Shown here piece by piece: positions 15,156 to 22,812 of a stretch of 37,907 nucleotides of DNA. This stretch comes from AWTP1-13 sp035550075 (GTDB taxonomy: Bacteria; Pseudomonadota; Alphaproteobacteria; Rhizobiales; Hyphomicrobiaceae). The stretch spans positions 1 through 37,907 of the forward strand of contig DASZQG010000016.1 in the NCBI GenBank assembly GCA_035550075.1, in the 5' to 3' direction. Each line of letters begins with the position of its first letter. Position 1 is the first letter of the stretch. The notes under the pieces were generated by a model, which saw only the letters and a program-made list of their open reading frames with translations, was not told the origin of the DNA and searched no databases. The position numbers and the translations under genes are program-made.

Positions 15156-15998
15156 ATGAGGCGCGCCCCCGAAAATCGCTCGCTCGACCGCGGATTGACG
15201 ATCCTGGAAAGCCTGTCGCTGCACGGGGCCAGCAGCCTTCGCGATCTTCACGTTCACACCGACCTGCCGAAATCCACGATCCGGCGCCTCCTCGGCACGC
15301 TGATACGCCGCAAGGTCGTGCGCCGCAGCCTCGCCGACCGGCTCTATCGCGCGAATATCGCGCTGCCGATGCCGGGTGCCCCCGCGTCCAGCCGCGGCGA
15401 AGGTCGTCTGGTCGACTGCGCCGTGCCGCATATGATCGAGCTGACGCGGGCGGTCGGCTGGGCGTGCGATCTGCACATTTTCGAGCGGACGCACAGCCGC
15501 ATCATTGAGTCGACCCGGCCACTCAGCCCTTTCTTCCAGTACAGTCGTCCGATCGGCCTGCAGGTAACGTCGTTGGGATCGGCCGCCGGCCTGGTAGTGC
15601 TGTCGACCTGGACTGATACGGCGGTTCAGGCCCTCATCGACGAGATCGGGGACGACCCAGTGTGGGGCCTGCGTCGCGTCGGGCTGACGCGGTCCCAGAT
15701 CGTCAATTTTCTGCAGCAGGTGCGGGCCACGGGCTTCGCCAGCCGTCCCAGACGCTATCTGGGAGGGACGGCGATGGCCAACACGCTGAGTGCCATTGCC
15801 TGCGCGATCTTCCAGGGCGAAGTCGCCGTGGGCGCCCTGGCCATGTTATGGCCGAGGGGCCTGCTCTCGCCGGCTGACTTCGCAAAGGTTCATCTGCCGC
15901 GGCTCAAGGAAACCGCCGCTGCCATTTCGCTGAGCCTTGCATCCGGCGAAGTGACCCGGCGGCAGCAGCCATCAGGCGCCGTCGCCGACGCGCCTTGA
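15156..15998 (+). CDS. IclR-family transcriptional regulator
   Basis: This is a 280-residue regulator with an N-terminal winged helix (SLDRGLTILESLSLHGA, then LPKSTIRRLLGTLIRR) and a C-terminal GAF-like effector domain (about residues 85-255). The effector domain includes WACDLHIFERTHSRIIEST and GTAMANTLSAIACAIFQ. The start at ATG 15156 puts the conserved SLDRGL block at residue 8, as is usual. The frame is open upstream to 15009, but that part overlaps the sulfatase start and does not look coding. It is transcribed away from the sulfatase-dctPQM genes, so it is the likely regulator of that module. The 3' end overlaps the convergent ATP-grasp gene by 27 bases. Confidence 0.88.
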   Translation: MRRAPENRSLDRGLTILESLSLHGASSLRDLHVHTDLPKSTIRRLLGTLIRRKVVRRSLADRLYRANIALPMPGAPASSRGEGRLVDCAVPHMIELTRAVGWACDLHIFERTHSRIIESTRPLSPFFQYSRPIGLQVTSLGSAAGLVVLSTWTDTAVQALIDEIGDDPVWGLRRVGLTRSQIVNFLQQVRATGFASRPRRYLGGTAMANTLSAIACAIFQGEVAVGALAMLWPRGLLSPADFAKVHLPRLKETAAAISLSLASGEVTRRQQPSGAVADAP

Positions 15999-17297
15999 GG
16001 TGCAACAGGTCTCAACCTGCGTCTCGAGGATCTGTGCGGGCTGACCGATCGCCGGCACGTGTGCTGAAGGTCCGAGCGTGTTGGCGCCGTCGCGCCGCCC
16101 CTTCAGGCCCGCACTCACGAGCGCGGGCTCCCCATACGGCACGTCATGATATGCGGTGGCCAGGAATGGACTGTCGCTGTCGCGCCTCCACTCGGTCGGA
16201 AAGAGGGCGATCAGGTCGCCCGGGATGGCAGGCACCTGCGTGATAGGGTCGGCGCCGGTCATGACGCGATAGAAGGCGCTCGGCAAGTGCGTCCCGTCCG
16301 CCACCGGGAGGTGCGCCACCGGCGTCGCTCGAGGATTCAACTCGAGCAGAGAGGCGCGGCCGGACGAAGAAAGGAGGAAATCGAAACCGCAAAATCCTGA
16401 AAGCCCGAGCTTGCCGACCACGGCCTCGACGGTCTCCTTCATTTCCGCGTTTTCGATGACGCGGACGACAGAGGCGGGACCGCCCGGGTACGCGGTGTGC
16501 AACGCTTCCACGCTCAGCCCCGCGATGACCTTGCCCTCGCGGCACACCACGGCCCGGTTCGCCGGCGCTCCCGGCACAAATTCCTGGACCTCGACCCGGC
16601 CTCTCGCCAGCCAGTCGGCGATGGTCAGGGGGCGCCGGTCGCGGATGGCGGCCCGCACCGCGCGCAGGCCGGCCATGGTTCCGACGCTGCGCGACCATGC
16701 TTTCTGCAGGCCGCTTTCGGCCGACACCATCTCCGTGCCGTAGCCGCTCCAGGTCAGGTCGCGCTTGAGCACGCACGGATAACCGATGCGCGCGGCCGTC
16801 GCGGAAAGGGCACGCGGCTCTGCGATGATTTCCGATCGCGGAACCAGCAACCCCATCGAGCGGGCCAAATGGATCAGCGTGCTGCGCCGCTCGGCCGCCA
16901 GGAAACCCGCCGGATCACCCAGGGAGTTCTCGATCAGGCCGCGGATGCGGCTCTGCCTGCTGTGCCGATGCAACCCATGCAGCGTCCGCACGGCCGGGTC
17001 GTCGCAGGGCACGATGACATCGGCGCCGCTCGCCTCGATCGCGGCCTCGATCGAGCGGGCTTCTGTGAGCCAGCCCAGGCGATGAAAAACAATCGGACGT
17101 GTGAGGGAGCGGATCGGGTGCCCACGGCGGCACACCGCGTGGACCTGAAATCCGAGGCTGTGGAACGCGGCCGCCAGCCGGGCGGAAAACATCCACGGCA
17201 TGGTCGACACCAGCAACACCCGCGGCTGCGATCGCGCCTGCGGGTTTTGTTCGCTTGGAGGTTCTGATGTCTCCGTGAGCCCGGCTGCCGTCCTCAT
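15972..17297 (-). CDS. ATP-grasp family ligase, unknown substrate
   Basis: This 441-residue protein has an N-terminal pre-ATP-grasp Rossmann part (RVLLVSTMPWMFSARLAAAF from residue 26) and a carbamoyl-phosphate-synthetase-like ATP-grasp domain (about 135-345). Visible ATP-site elements are Lys178 in YPCVLKRD, Glu239 in VEVQEFVPG, and metal ligands Asp306 in CGFDFLL and Glu319/Asn321 in LLELNPRATP. The enzyme should activate a carboxylate as acyl phosphate and join it to an amine or similar nucleophile. A C-terminal region of about 90 residues is not recognised. Its start overlaps the stop of the upstream flavoprotein gene by 4 nt, so the pair is co-translated. The 3' end overlaps the convergent iclR. 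No named pathway was recognised. Confidence 0.8.
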   Translation of the reverse strand: MRTAAGLTETSEPPSEQNPQARSQPRVLLVSTMPWMFSARLAAAFHSLGFQVHAVCRRGHPIRSLTRPIVFHRLGWLTEARSIEAAIEASGADVIVPCDDPAVRTLHGLHRHSRQSRIRGLIENSLGDPAGFLAAERRSTLIHLARSMGLLVPRSEIIAEPRALSATAARIGYPCVLKRDLTWSGYGTEMVSAESGLQKAWSRSVGTMAGLRAVRAAIRDRRPLTIADWLARGRVEVQEFVPGAPANRAVVCREGKVIAGLSVEALHTAYPGGPASVVRVIENAEMKETVEAVVGKLGLSGFCGFDFLLSSSGRASLLELNPRATPVAHLPVADGTHLPSAFYRVMTGADPITQVPAIPGDLIALFPTEWRRDSDSPFLATAYHDVPYGEPALVSAGLKGRRDGANTLGPSAHVPAIGQPAQILETQVETCCTSRRVGDGA

Positions 17298-18580
17298 GAG
17301 GCCACCGTTCTGTCCCGGGCGCCGAGGACAAACGCCGGGGCGGCCTTGCGAGCCTCGCCGTGAAAGGCTCGCGTGAGAACGCGGGAGGTGTAGTCGGCCC
17401 CTGCAACAAAGCGGAACAGGGGGCCGAAGCTCAGGCTCGAGGCAAAGCCGATGAAATACAATCCTGGAACCGAGGATTGAAACCGCATGTCGAGCCTGGG
17501 CCCGCGCTCGATACGATCAACCTGCCGGCGGAGGTCGGCGCTCAGAAAGCCGAGGCGGTCGACGTCGACCACGTAGCCCGTCGCCGCAACGACGTGATCG
17601 GCCATGATCTCCCGCTCGGCGTCGTTGCCGGAACGCACACGCAGGGCGAGCCGTCCGTCGCGCGGCGCTGCCGAGACGATCGCGCAGCGCGTATGGATCG
17701 GCACCTTGTCCACGATGTGGTCGCGCAGCCACCAGGCTCCCTGGGGACCCAGATGGGACTTCACGAACGGCACCCGCCAGCGATCGGGCACGAAATGCAT
17801 CAGGAGCGGAAGGTTTTCCAGGACCCAGTTCTTCAGGCCTGGGCCCAGCACGCTCTGCGGATGCCGCAGCCGCGCCCACAGGCTGCGGTGATCGGCCATC
17901 TTTTCCGAAAAGCTCACCTCGGGCGCCCGCACCAGCAACTGTGGCCGGGCTCCGGCCGCGACCAGCAGGCGGGCCGCCTCGAATGCCGATTGCCCGCCGC
18001 CGACGACGCAGACATCCTTGCCGGCAAACCCGTCGTAGCTGCTGTGATCGGAGGTGTGGCTCGCAAGGTCCCGCGCCAATCCCCGCAGCTCGGACGGAGA
18101 CTCGGCAAAGTGCGTCACCCCGACGGCGACGACGAGCCGCCGGGCGTGGAAACGCTCGCCGTCGGCGAGCGTAACAAGAAAGCCCTCGCCGTCGCGCGCG
18201 ACGCCCGTGACATTCACCTCTTCCAGCTCGGGGATCCGCCGCTTCTGCGCCCAGACGCCGTACCTGGCGAAGTCCGCAATGGCGCACGGCTCGTTCGTTT
18301 CCAGATTGCGGTCACGCGAATAGGTGACAAAGTCGTCGCGCCGGTCCGGGGTGTAGACGGTGGTCGCAAAGCCGAACGACTTGAGAAACATGCCCGGCGG
18401 CATGGCGCGCCAGGTCTGCATCGGCTGTCCGAAAATACGAAATCTGACGCCGGAGGCGCGCAGATGCGCAGCGAGCGACAGGCCATACGGGCCGGCGCCG
18501 ACGATCGCGACCTCGGTCGCATCGCCTCTTGCCGCGTCCAGACTTTTCCCTCCCGAAGCAAATGCGCCGAGATCCTGCAT
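17294..18580 (-). CDS. FAD/NAD(P)-binding flavoprotein monooxygenase-like protein
   Basis: This is a 428-residue protein with two dinucleotide-binding sites: VAIVGAGPYGLS (about residues 25-36, for FAD) and CVVGGGQSAFEAA (about 191-203, for NADPH). Near the C-terminus are an ATGY motif and a GLYFIGFAS block, all in the order found in flavin-containing and N-hydroxylating monooxygenases. An oxygenation or N-hydroxylation reaction is therefore likely, but the exact type is not determinable. ATG 18580 is chosen because the Rossmann motif then begins near residue 24. An earlier in-frame start at 18676 would add 32 atypical residues. It overlaps the ATP-grasp gene by 4 nt and is divergent from the thioesterase-like gene across 263 bases, which show no clear operator. 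Confidence 0.82.
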   Translation of the reverse strand: MQDLGAFASGGKSLDAARGDATEVAIVGAGPYGLSLAAHLRASGVRFRIFGQPMQTWRAMPPGMFLKSFGFATTVYTPDRRDDFVTYSRDRNLETNEPCAIADFARYGVWAQKRRIPELEEVNVTGVARDGEGFLVTLADGERFHARRLVVAVGVTHFAESPSELRGLARDLASHTSDHSSYDGFAGKDVCVVGGGQSAFEAARLLVAAGARPQLLVRAPEVSFSEKMADHRSLWARLRHPQSVLGPGLKNWVLENLPLLMHFVPDRWRVPFVKSHLGPQGAWWLRDHIVDKVPIHTRCAIVSAAPRDGRLALRVRSGNDAEREIMADHVVAATGYVVDVDRLGFLSADLRRQVDRIERGPRLDMRFQSSVPGLYFIGFASSLSFGPLFRFVAGADYTSRVLTRAFHGEARKAAPAFVLGARDRTVAS

Positions 18581-18843
18581 CGCGATCCGCCGCTTCTCAT
18601 TCCCGTCCAAACGCACGGTGTACCGACAATCCCAGCGTAGCAGAACCATCGTGTGCGCCAGAACTACCCATTTCACGCTCCGTGGCTAGAACCCCGGTGA
18701 CTTATTTGATCTTGAAAGGTAAACCACGAAAACCGCGTGCCCTTGCGAACACACTCGGCCCAAATTCCTAATGGGGCGAAGATGTCGCCGCGGCAACAGG
18801 ATGGCCTGACGCCTGCTGCCCGCCATTGATACAGTACCAAGCC

Positions 18844-19710
18844 ATGCAGCGTGCCGATCAACAACGCCCAGCCGGAACGGGCATGCCTGTCGAAGTCTCT
18901 TCCGCGTCCGGGCCAGACGACCGGCCGCTCGTTTATTTCATGCCGTCCGCCGAGGGCGACGACGACGCCTATATCCGTTTCCGGCGCGAACTGAACAATC
19001 AGCTCCGCTTCACGGTGATCGAGTATCCGCCCTGGCGGCAGATGATCGACAAGGGTGCGGGCTTCGATGTCATCACGGATGCCGCGGTCGAGCAGATACT
19101 GGCCGGGCCCGCACAGGAGAGCTATTTCCTGTCCGGCTATTCCTTCGGCGGCTTTGTGGCGTGGGAGGTGGCCCGAAGGCTGCGCCTTATGAATCGCCCC
19201 GTCGGCTTCGTCGGCCTGATCGATGTGCGGCGGCATACGGAGGTTCGCCGCCCGGAAACCCGCGACCAATGGCTCAAGCGCAAGGTGTCGGACATTTGGG
19301 ATCGCCCGCGCGAGACATTCGCCGCCATCCGCTGGCAAATGCTGTACCCGATCGTGCTGAAAAGGTGCCCGAGGCCCCTTTTAGGAATGTTCGGCGATCT
19401 TGCAGGACGCAACCCTTTCACCCCGGGCTTCGCGCAGCGCCTGCTGATCCGCACGCGGATGCTGGCGACCAACCGCTGGTCCGCTCAGCCTCTCGAGGTA
19501 CCCGCCTACCTGTTTCGCTCCGATGAGTTCACCGCGGATGCCCCGGACTTCAACTGGGGGATACTCTGCAGCCAGCTCACGGTCGTTCCCGTGCGGGGCA
19601 CCCACCTGACCTTGTTCACCCCGCAGAACCTTGGCCCGCTGTGCCAGGCTTTCGCGGATGCGGTGCGGACGGCCCAGGCGCGGCTCAGCGCACCCGGCCT
19701 TCAGCGATAG
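18844..19710 (+). CDS. Type II thioesterase-like alpha/beta hydrolase
   Basis: This is a 288-residue alpha/beta hydrolase resembling the thioesterase domains of nonribosomal peptide and polyketide pathways. The nucleophile elbow is GYSFGG with Ser100, followed by VAWEVARRL as in such thioesterases. The catalytic His is in VRGTHLTLF, and an Asp in FRSDEFTAD is a candidate for the acid. Such enzymes release or edit acyl groups carried on phosphopantetheine thiols. No synthetase or carrier protein is in the window, so the partner is unknown. A TTG at 18826 could add six residues, and no ribosome binding site decides between them. The gene is divergent from the flavoprotein/ATP-grasp pair, which suggests but does not prove a common pathway. 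Confidence 0.78.
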   Translation: MQRADQQRPAGTGMPVEVSSASGPDDRPLVYFMPSAEGDDDAYIRFRRELNNQLRFTVIEYPPWRQMIDKGAGFDVITDAAVEQILAGPAQESYFLSGYSFGGFVAWEVARRLRLMNRPVGFVGLIDVRRHTEVRRPETRDQWLKRKVSDIWDRPRETFAAIRWQMLYPIVLKRCPRPLLGMFGDLAGRNPFTPGFAQRLLIRTRMLATNRWSAQPLEVPAYLFRSDEFTADAPDFNWGILCSQLTVVPVRGTHLTLFTPQNLGPLCQAFADAVRTAQARLSAPGLQR

Positions 19711-19728
19711 CGTCTGCGTTCAGGCGCT

Positions 19729-19757
19729 GCCGCATTCATGCGGCGTTCATCCGCCGC
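19729..19757 (+). promoter_or_regulatory. Two mutually exclusive hairpins
   Basis: GCCGCA-TTCA-TGCGGC (19729-19744) and GCGGCG-TTCATC-CGCCGC (19740-19757) share the bases 19740-19744, so only one stem can form at a time. They lie 19 bases after the thioesterase stop and 38 bases before the start of the His/Arg-rich small protein. The first could serve as a terminator for the thioesterase gene, though no T-run follows. An attenuator-like switch is possible but unproven, since GC-rich sequence yields such stems by chance. Confidence 0.3.
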
Positions 19758-19794
19758 CCACGACAATCCGCTGCTCTAGCACGGAGGGAATCCA

Positions 19795-20001
19795 ATGATT
19801 CGCAGTCTTCTTGCGGCAGCGTTCGCCTGCCTTGTTCTCGGCTTTGCCTCATCTGTCGCCAGCGCCGGCCCCGCGCCGCGCACAACGGTCGGCGTTCCGA
19901 CCGCGACGAGCGGCATGGTGACGGAAGTGCGCCGGCGCCATCACCGGCACCGCCACTGCCGCCATCACCGGCATTCGCGCCGCACCTGCTGGTGGTCGTA
20001 A
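19795..20001 (+). CDS. Small secreted His/Arg-rich protein
   Basis: This is a 68-residue protein of unknown function. A clear signal peptide (MIRSLLAAAFACLVLGF..., cleavage likely after ASA at residue 24) leads to a short Pro/Thr-rich part. A tail follows with seven His and nine Arg between residues 46 and 63, plus Cys55 and Cys65, ending in WWS. The DNA of the tail contains a 14-base repeat offset by 24 bases (19936-19949 and 19960-19973), so the HHRH unit arose by an eight-codon duplication. The ribosome binding site GGAGGG lies eight bases before the ATG. A strong terminator follows 49 bases after the stop, so it is a one-gene transcript. The tail could bind metal ions or nucleic acid or lipid A; this is inference. 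Confidence 0.72.
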   Translation: MIRSLLAAAFACLVLGFASSVASAGPAPRTTVGVPTATSGMVTEVRRRHHRHRHCRHHRHSRRTCWWS

Positions 20002-20049
20002 GCGACGCGCCGGTCCTCGCACCCTAGCCAGGGGAACGGCAAAGACTTT

Positions 20050-20076
20050 GAGGGCGGTCCCATCGGGACCGCCCTC
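20050..20076 (+). terminator. Intrinsic terminator after the small His/Arg-rich gene
   Basis: This is a perfect 12-bp stem, GAGGGCGGTCCC/GGGACCGCCCTC, with a 3-base loop, followed by TTCATTTG. It is the strongest hairpin seen in the window. The T-run is interrupted, yet the stem length makes termination likely. Confidence 0.8.
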
Positions 20077-20206
20077 TTCATTTGCGCGAGGCGAACGCAG
20101 GATCCCGCGAGCCTCGGTTAACGCGATCCTAAGCGGGCGCGTGTCATGCTGGCGGCCGCCGTCAAGCCGAAGGGCGGCGCCTACAACTTGACACGTGTGT
20201 TGCGTC

Positions 20207-20836
20207 ATGTCGGTTCGCGTTCGTGCAGGCCTTTGCCTGGGCCTTGCCTCCCTCTGCATCGTTGCCGTCGGCGCCTGTGCCCGCTCGGTGCGCCTGGACG
20301 ATTGGGACTTCAAAGGAAAGTCGTCCGCACGCGCCAGTCCCCGCGTCGTTGCATTGGGCCAGCCCATTCCGAAAGGCGGTGGCGTCTACAAGCTGGGGCA
20401 GCCCTATCAGATCGACGGCCAGTGGCATGTGCCGCGGGAAGACCCGTACTATGACCGGACCGGGGTCGCCTCCTTCTACGGCCTCGACTTCCACGGCCGG
20501 CGTACGGCGAACGGGGAGATCTACGACATGGGCGCGCTGACGGCGGCCCATCCGACCCTGCCGCTGCCCTGCTACGCTTACGTCACGAACCTCGACAACG
20601 GCCGCACCATCCTCGTGCGCATCAACGACCGCGGACCCTACGTCAACAATCGCATCATCGATCTGTCGCAGGCCGCCGCGCGCGAGCTCGGCTACCAGAC
20701 GCGCGGGCTTGCCCACGTGCGTGTGCGCTATGCGGGTCCCGCGCCATTGAACGGCGACGACATCTACGAGCGGCGCTTCCTTGCCAGCCAGCCCTGGCAC
20801 CGGCTGGCGTTAAGCTGGCCAGCGCGAAATCGTTGA
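20207..20836 (+). CDS. rlpA: RlpA-family septal ring lytic transglycosylase-like lipoprotein
   Basis: This 209-residue lipoprotein carries a double-psi beta-barrel domain. A signal peptide with lipobox (VAVGAC) predicts lipid attachment to the Cys and outer-membrane anchoring. The RlpA core is evident in GVASFYGLDFHGRRTANGE, the LPLPCYAYVTNLDNGR strand region and VRINDRGPYVNNRIIDLS. It includes the Asp near the catalytic centre of RlpA lytic transglycosylases, which cut glycan strands without stem peptides. No SPOR domain follows, unlike E. coli or Pseudomonas RlpA, so septal targeting must differ. ATG 20207 is chosen because it gives a compact signal peptide; GTG 20195 would add four residues. 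In alphaproteobacteria it commonly precedes dacA, as here. Confidence 0.9.
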   Translation: MSVRVRAGLCLGLASLCIVAVGACARSVRLDDWDFKGKSSARASPRVVALGQPIPKGGGVYKLGQPYQIDGQWHVPREDPYYDRTGVASFYGLDFHGRRTANGEIYDMGALTAAHPTLPLPCYAYVTNLDNGRTILVRINDRGPYVNNRIIDLSQAAARELGYQTRGLAHVRVRYAGPAPLNGDDIYERRFLASQPWHRLALSWPARNR

Positions 20837-20901
20837 CTTATTCTGGGCCTGCAATCAGATACGCACGCGGTGCACGCTCCACCGAACGCCGGGCTTAGCC
20901 G

Positions 20902-22095
20902 ATGCGCAGCAATGGTTTGTCTTGGCGGCTGCTCCTGGCAGCCGCGTTCAGCGCGCTTTCCCTTTGCGTGATCGCGAGCAGCTATTCGCGAGCGGCCGTC
21001 GACAGTGGCGACGTCTCGGTCAAGGCGCCGCACGCCATCATCATGGATGCCGAGACGGGCGCCGTGCTGTTCCAGCGCGATGCCGACGAGCTGGTCGCCC
21101 CGGCCAGCATGAGCAAGCTGATGACGCTGGAGATGGCGTTCAAGGCGCTGAAGGCCGGCGAGATCAAGTCCGACACCGAGTTCCTGATGAGCGAGTATGC
21201 GTGGCGCACGGGCGGGGCTCCCTCCGGCACCTCGGCCATGTTCGTGCCGATAGGCACCAAGGCTTCGGTGGAGGAGCTGCTCAAAGGCATCATCGTGCAG
21301 TCGGGCAACGATGCCGCGATCGCGATTGCGGAAAACATGGGCGGCACGGAACAGATCTTCGCCAAGATGATGACGGAGGAGGCGCGCCGGCTCGGCCTCG
21401 CAAAATCCGTGTTCAAGAACGCAACCGGCCTGCCCAATCCCGAGCACCTGATGACGGTCCGGGAAATTGCCATGCTGGCCCGGCACATCATCAAGACCTA
21501 TCCCGAGTACTATTCGCTGTTCGCCCTGCGGGAGTTCCCGTACCGCAAGCACAAGTTCATCAACCGCAATCCGCTGCTGGGTGCCGTCGATGGCGTCGAC
21601 GGGCTGAAGACGGGCTACACCAAGGAAGCAGGCTACGGGATTGTGGCATCGGCCAAGCGCGACGACCGGCGCCTGATCGTCGTCGTCAGCGGCTGCGCCA
21701 CCGCGGAAGAGCGCAAGGATGACGCGCGCCGGCTGCTGGAGTGGGGGTTCCACAGCTTCTCGGAGGTCAAGCTGTTCGATGCCGGCGAGGTTGTCGGCCA
21801 CGCCCGCGTTTGGGGCGGAGACCGCTTCTACGTTCCGCTCACCGGCAAGGGCGAGGTCGACGTCGTGCTGCCGCGCTTTCCGGCCAACCAGAAGCTGTCC
21901 GCAAGGATCTATTACAACGCCCCGCTGAAGCCGCCGCTGAAAAAGGGCCAGCAGGTTGCCATGCTGCGGATAACGACCACCAGCCAGGCCACCAACGAGG
22001 TTCCGCTCTACGTCGCGGAAGACATCGAGCCCGGCGGGATGGTGCGGCGCGGGCTTGACTCGCTCTGGTATTTGGCTACCGGCTGGATGCCGTAG
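20902..22095 (+). CDS. dacA: D-alanyl-D-alanine carboxypeptidase (PBP5/6 type)
   Basis: This is a periplasmic enzyme that removes the terminal D-Ala from peptidoglycan pentapeptides. The 397-residue protein has a signal peptide (about residues 1-32). The serine-protease-like penicillin-binding motifs are SMSK (active Ser in APASMSKLMT), SGN in IVQSGNDAA and KTG in DGLKTGYT. A beta-rich PBP5 C-terminal domain follows (about 290-375). The end GLDSLWYLATGWMP probably forms the short amphipathic anchor on the membrane. Length and motif spacing are normal. It lies 65 bases after rlpA and 57 bases before tmk, consistent with a common transcript in this housekeeping block. Confidence 0.95.
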   Translation: MRSNGLSWRLLLAAAFSALSLCVIASSYSRAAVDSGDVSVKAPHAIIMDAETGAVLFQRDADELVAPASMSKLMTLEMAFKALKAGEIKSDTEFLMSEYAWRTGGAPSGTSAMFVPIGTKASVEELLKGIIVQSGNDAAIAIAENMGGTEQIFAKMMTEEARRLGLAKSVFKNATGLPNPEHLMTVREIAMLARHIIKTYPEYYSLFALREFPYRKHKFINRNPLLGAVDGVDGLKTGYTKEAGYGIVASAKRDDRRLIVVVSGCATAEERKDDARRLLEWGFHSFSEVKLFDAGEVVGHARVWGGDRFYVPLTGKGEVDVVLPRFPANQKLSARIYYNAPLKPPLKKGQQVAMLRITTTSQATNEVPLYVAEDIEPGGMVRRGLDSLWYLATGWMP

Positions 22096-22152
22096 GACAG
22101 AAGAGAGGAGCCGCTGCTCCCGCGCCGCCGGCGGCGCTGGCCAGCACCCGGT

Positions 22153-22812
22153 ATGGCATCGGGGAAATTCATCACGTTCGAAGGCGGCGAGGGATCCGGC
22201 AAGTCCACGCAGGCCCACCTGCTGGCCGGCCGGCTCCAGGCCAAGGGCATCGGCCTGGTGGAGACCCGCGAGCCCGGCGGCTCTCCCTTCGCCGAGCAGG
22301 TACGCGCTCTCATCCTCGACCCCGAAATCCAGCCTCACTCTGCGTTGTCTGAGGCGCTGCTGTTCTACGCCGCACGCGCCGATCATCTGGATCAGACCAT
22401 TCGTCCGGCCTTGCTGGCGGGCTACTGGGTGATCTCGGACCGGTTCTCGGATTCCACCCGTGTCTACCAGTGCGAGGCGGGCGGGCTGCCGCTCGAGATT
22501 TTCCGCGCGCTTGAAAAGCACGTCGTCAAGCTGACCTTTCCCGACCTCACCTTCATGCTCGATCTGCCGGCCGAAGTCGGGCTGAGCCGTGCCACGAGCC
22601 GGCGGCTGGCGAAGGCGCTCACCGGTGACCAGCCGGACTCGTTCGAAAAGCGCGATCTGGAATTCCATGAGCGGCTGCGCCAGGGCTATCTGGCCGTCGC
22701 CGCCGAAGAGCCGCATCGCTGCGTCGTCATTGACGCCAGCGCCCCGCCCGAGCAGGTCGCCGAACAAATCTGGGGTCATGTCGAACGGCGGCTGTGCGTC
22801 GAGGCGCCCTGA
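22153..22812 (+). CDS. tmk: Thymidylate kinase
   Basis: This cytoplasmic enzyme converts dTMP to dTDP with ATP, an essential step in dTTP synthesis. The 219-residue protein has the P-loop GGEGSGKST at residues 11-19, the EPGGSPFAEQVR motif that contacts the substrate phosphate, and the ISDRFSDST block with the catalytic-site DR. A lid-like Arg-containing stretch is near residue 145. The length fits the family (about 205-225). The TGA stop overlaps the ATG of holB by one base (TGATG), so the two are coupled. The order tmk-holB is widespread in bacteria. The start lacks an evident ribosome binding site but follows dacA closely. Confidence 0.95.
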   Translation: MASGKFITFEGGEGSGKSTQAHLLAGRLQAKGIGLVETREPGGSPFAEQVRALILDPEIQPHSALSEALLFYAARADHLDQTIRPALLAGYWVISDRFSDSTRVYQCEAGGLPLEIFRALEKHVVKLTFPDLTFMLDLPAEVGLSRATSRRLAKALTGDQPDSFEKRDLEFHERLRQGYLAVAAEEPHRCVVIDASAPPEQVAEQIWGHVERRLCVEAP

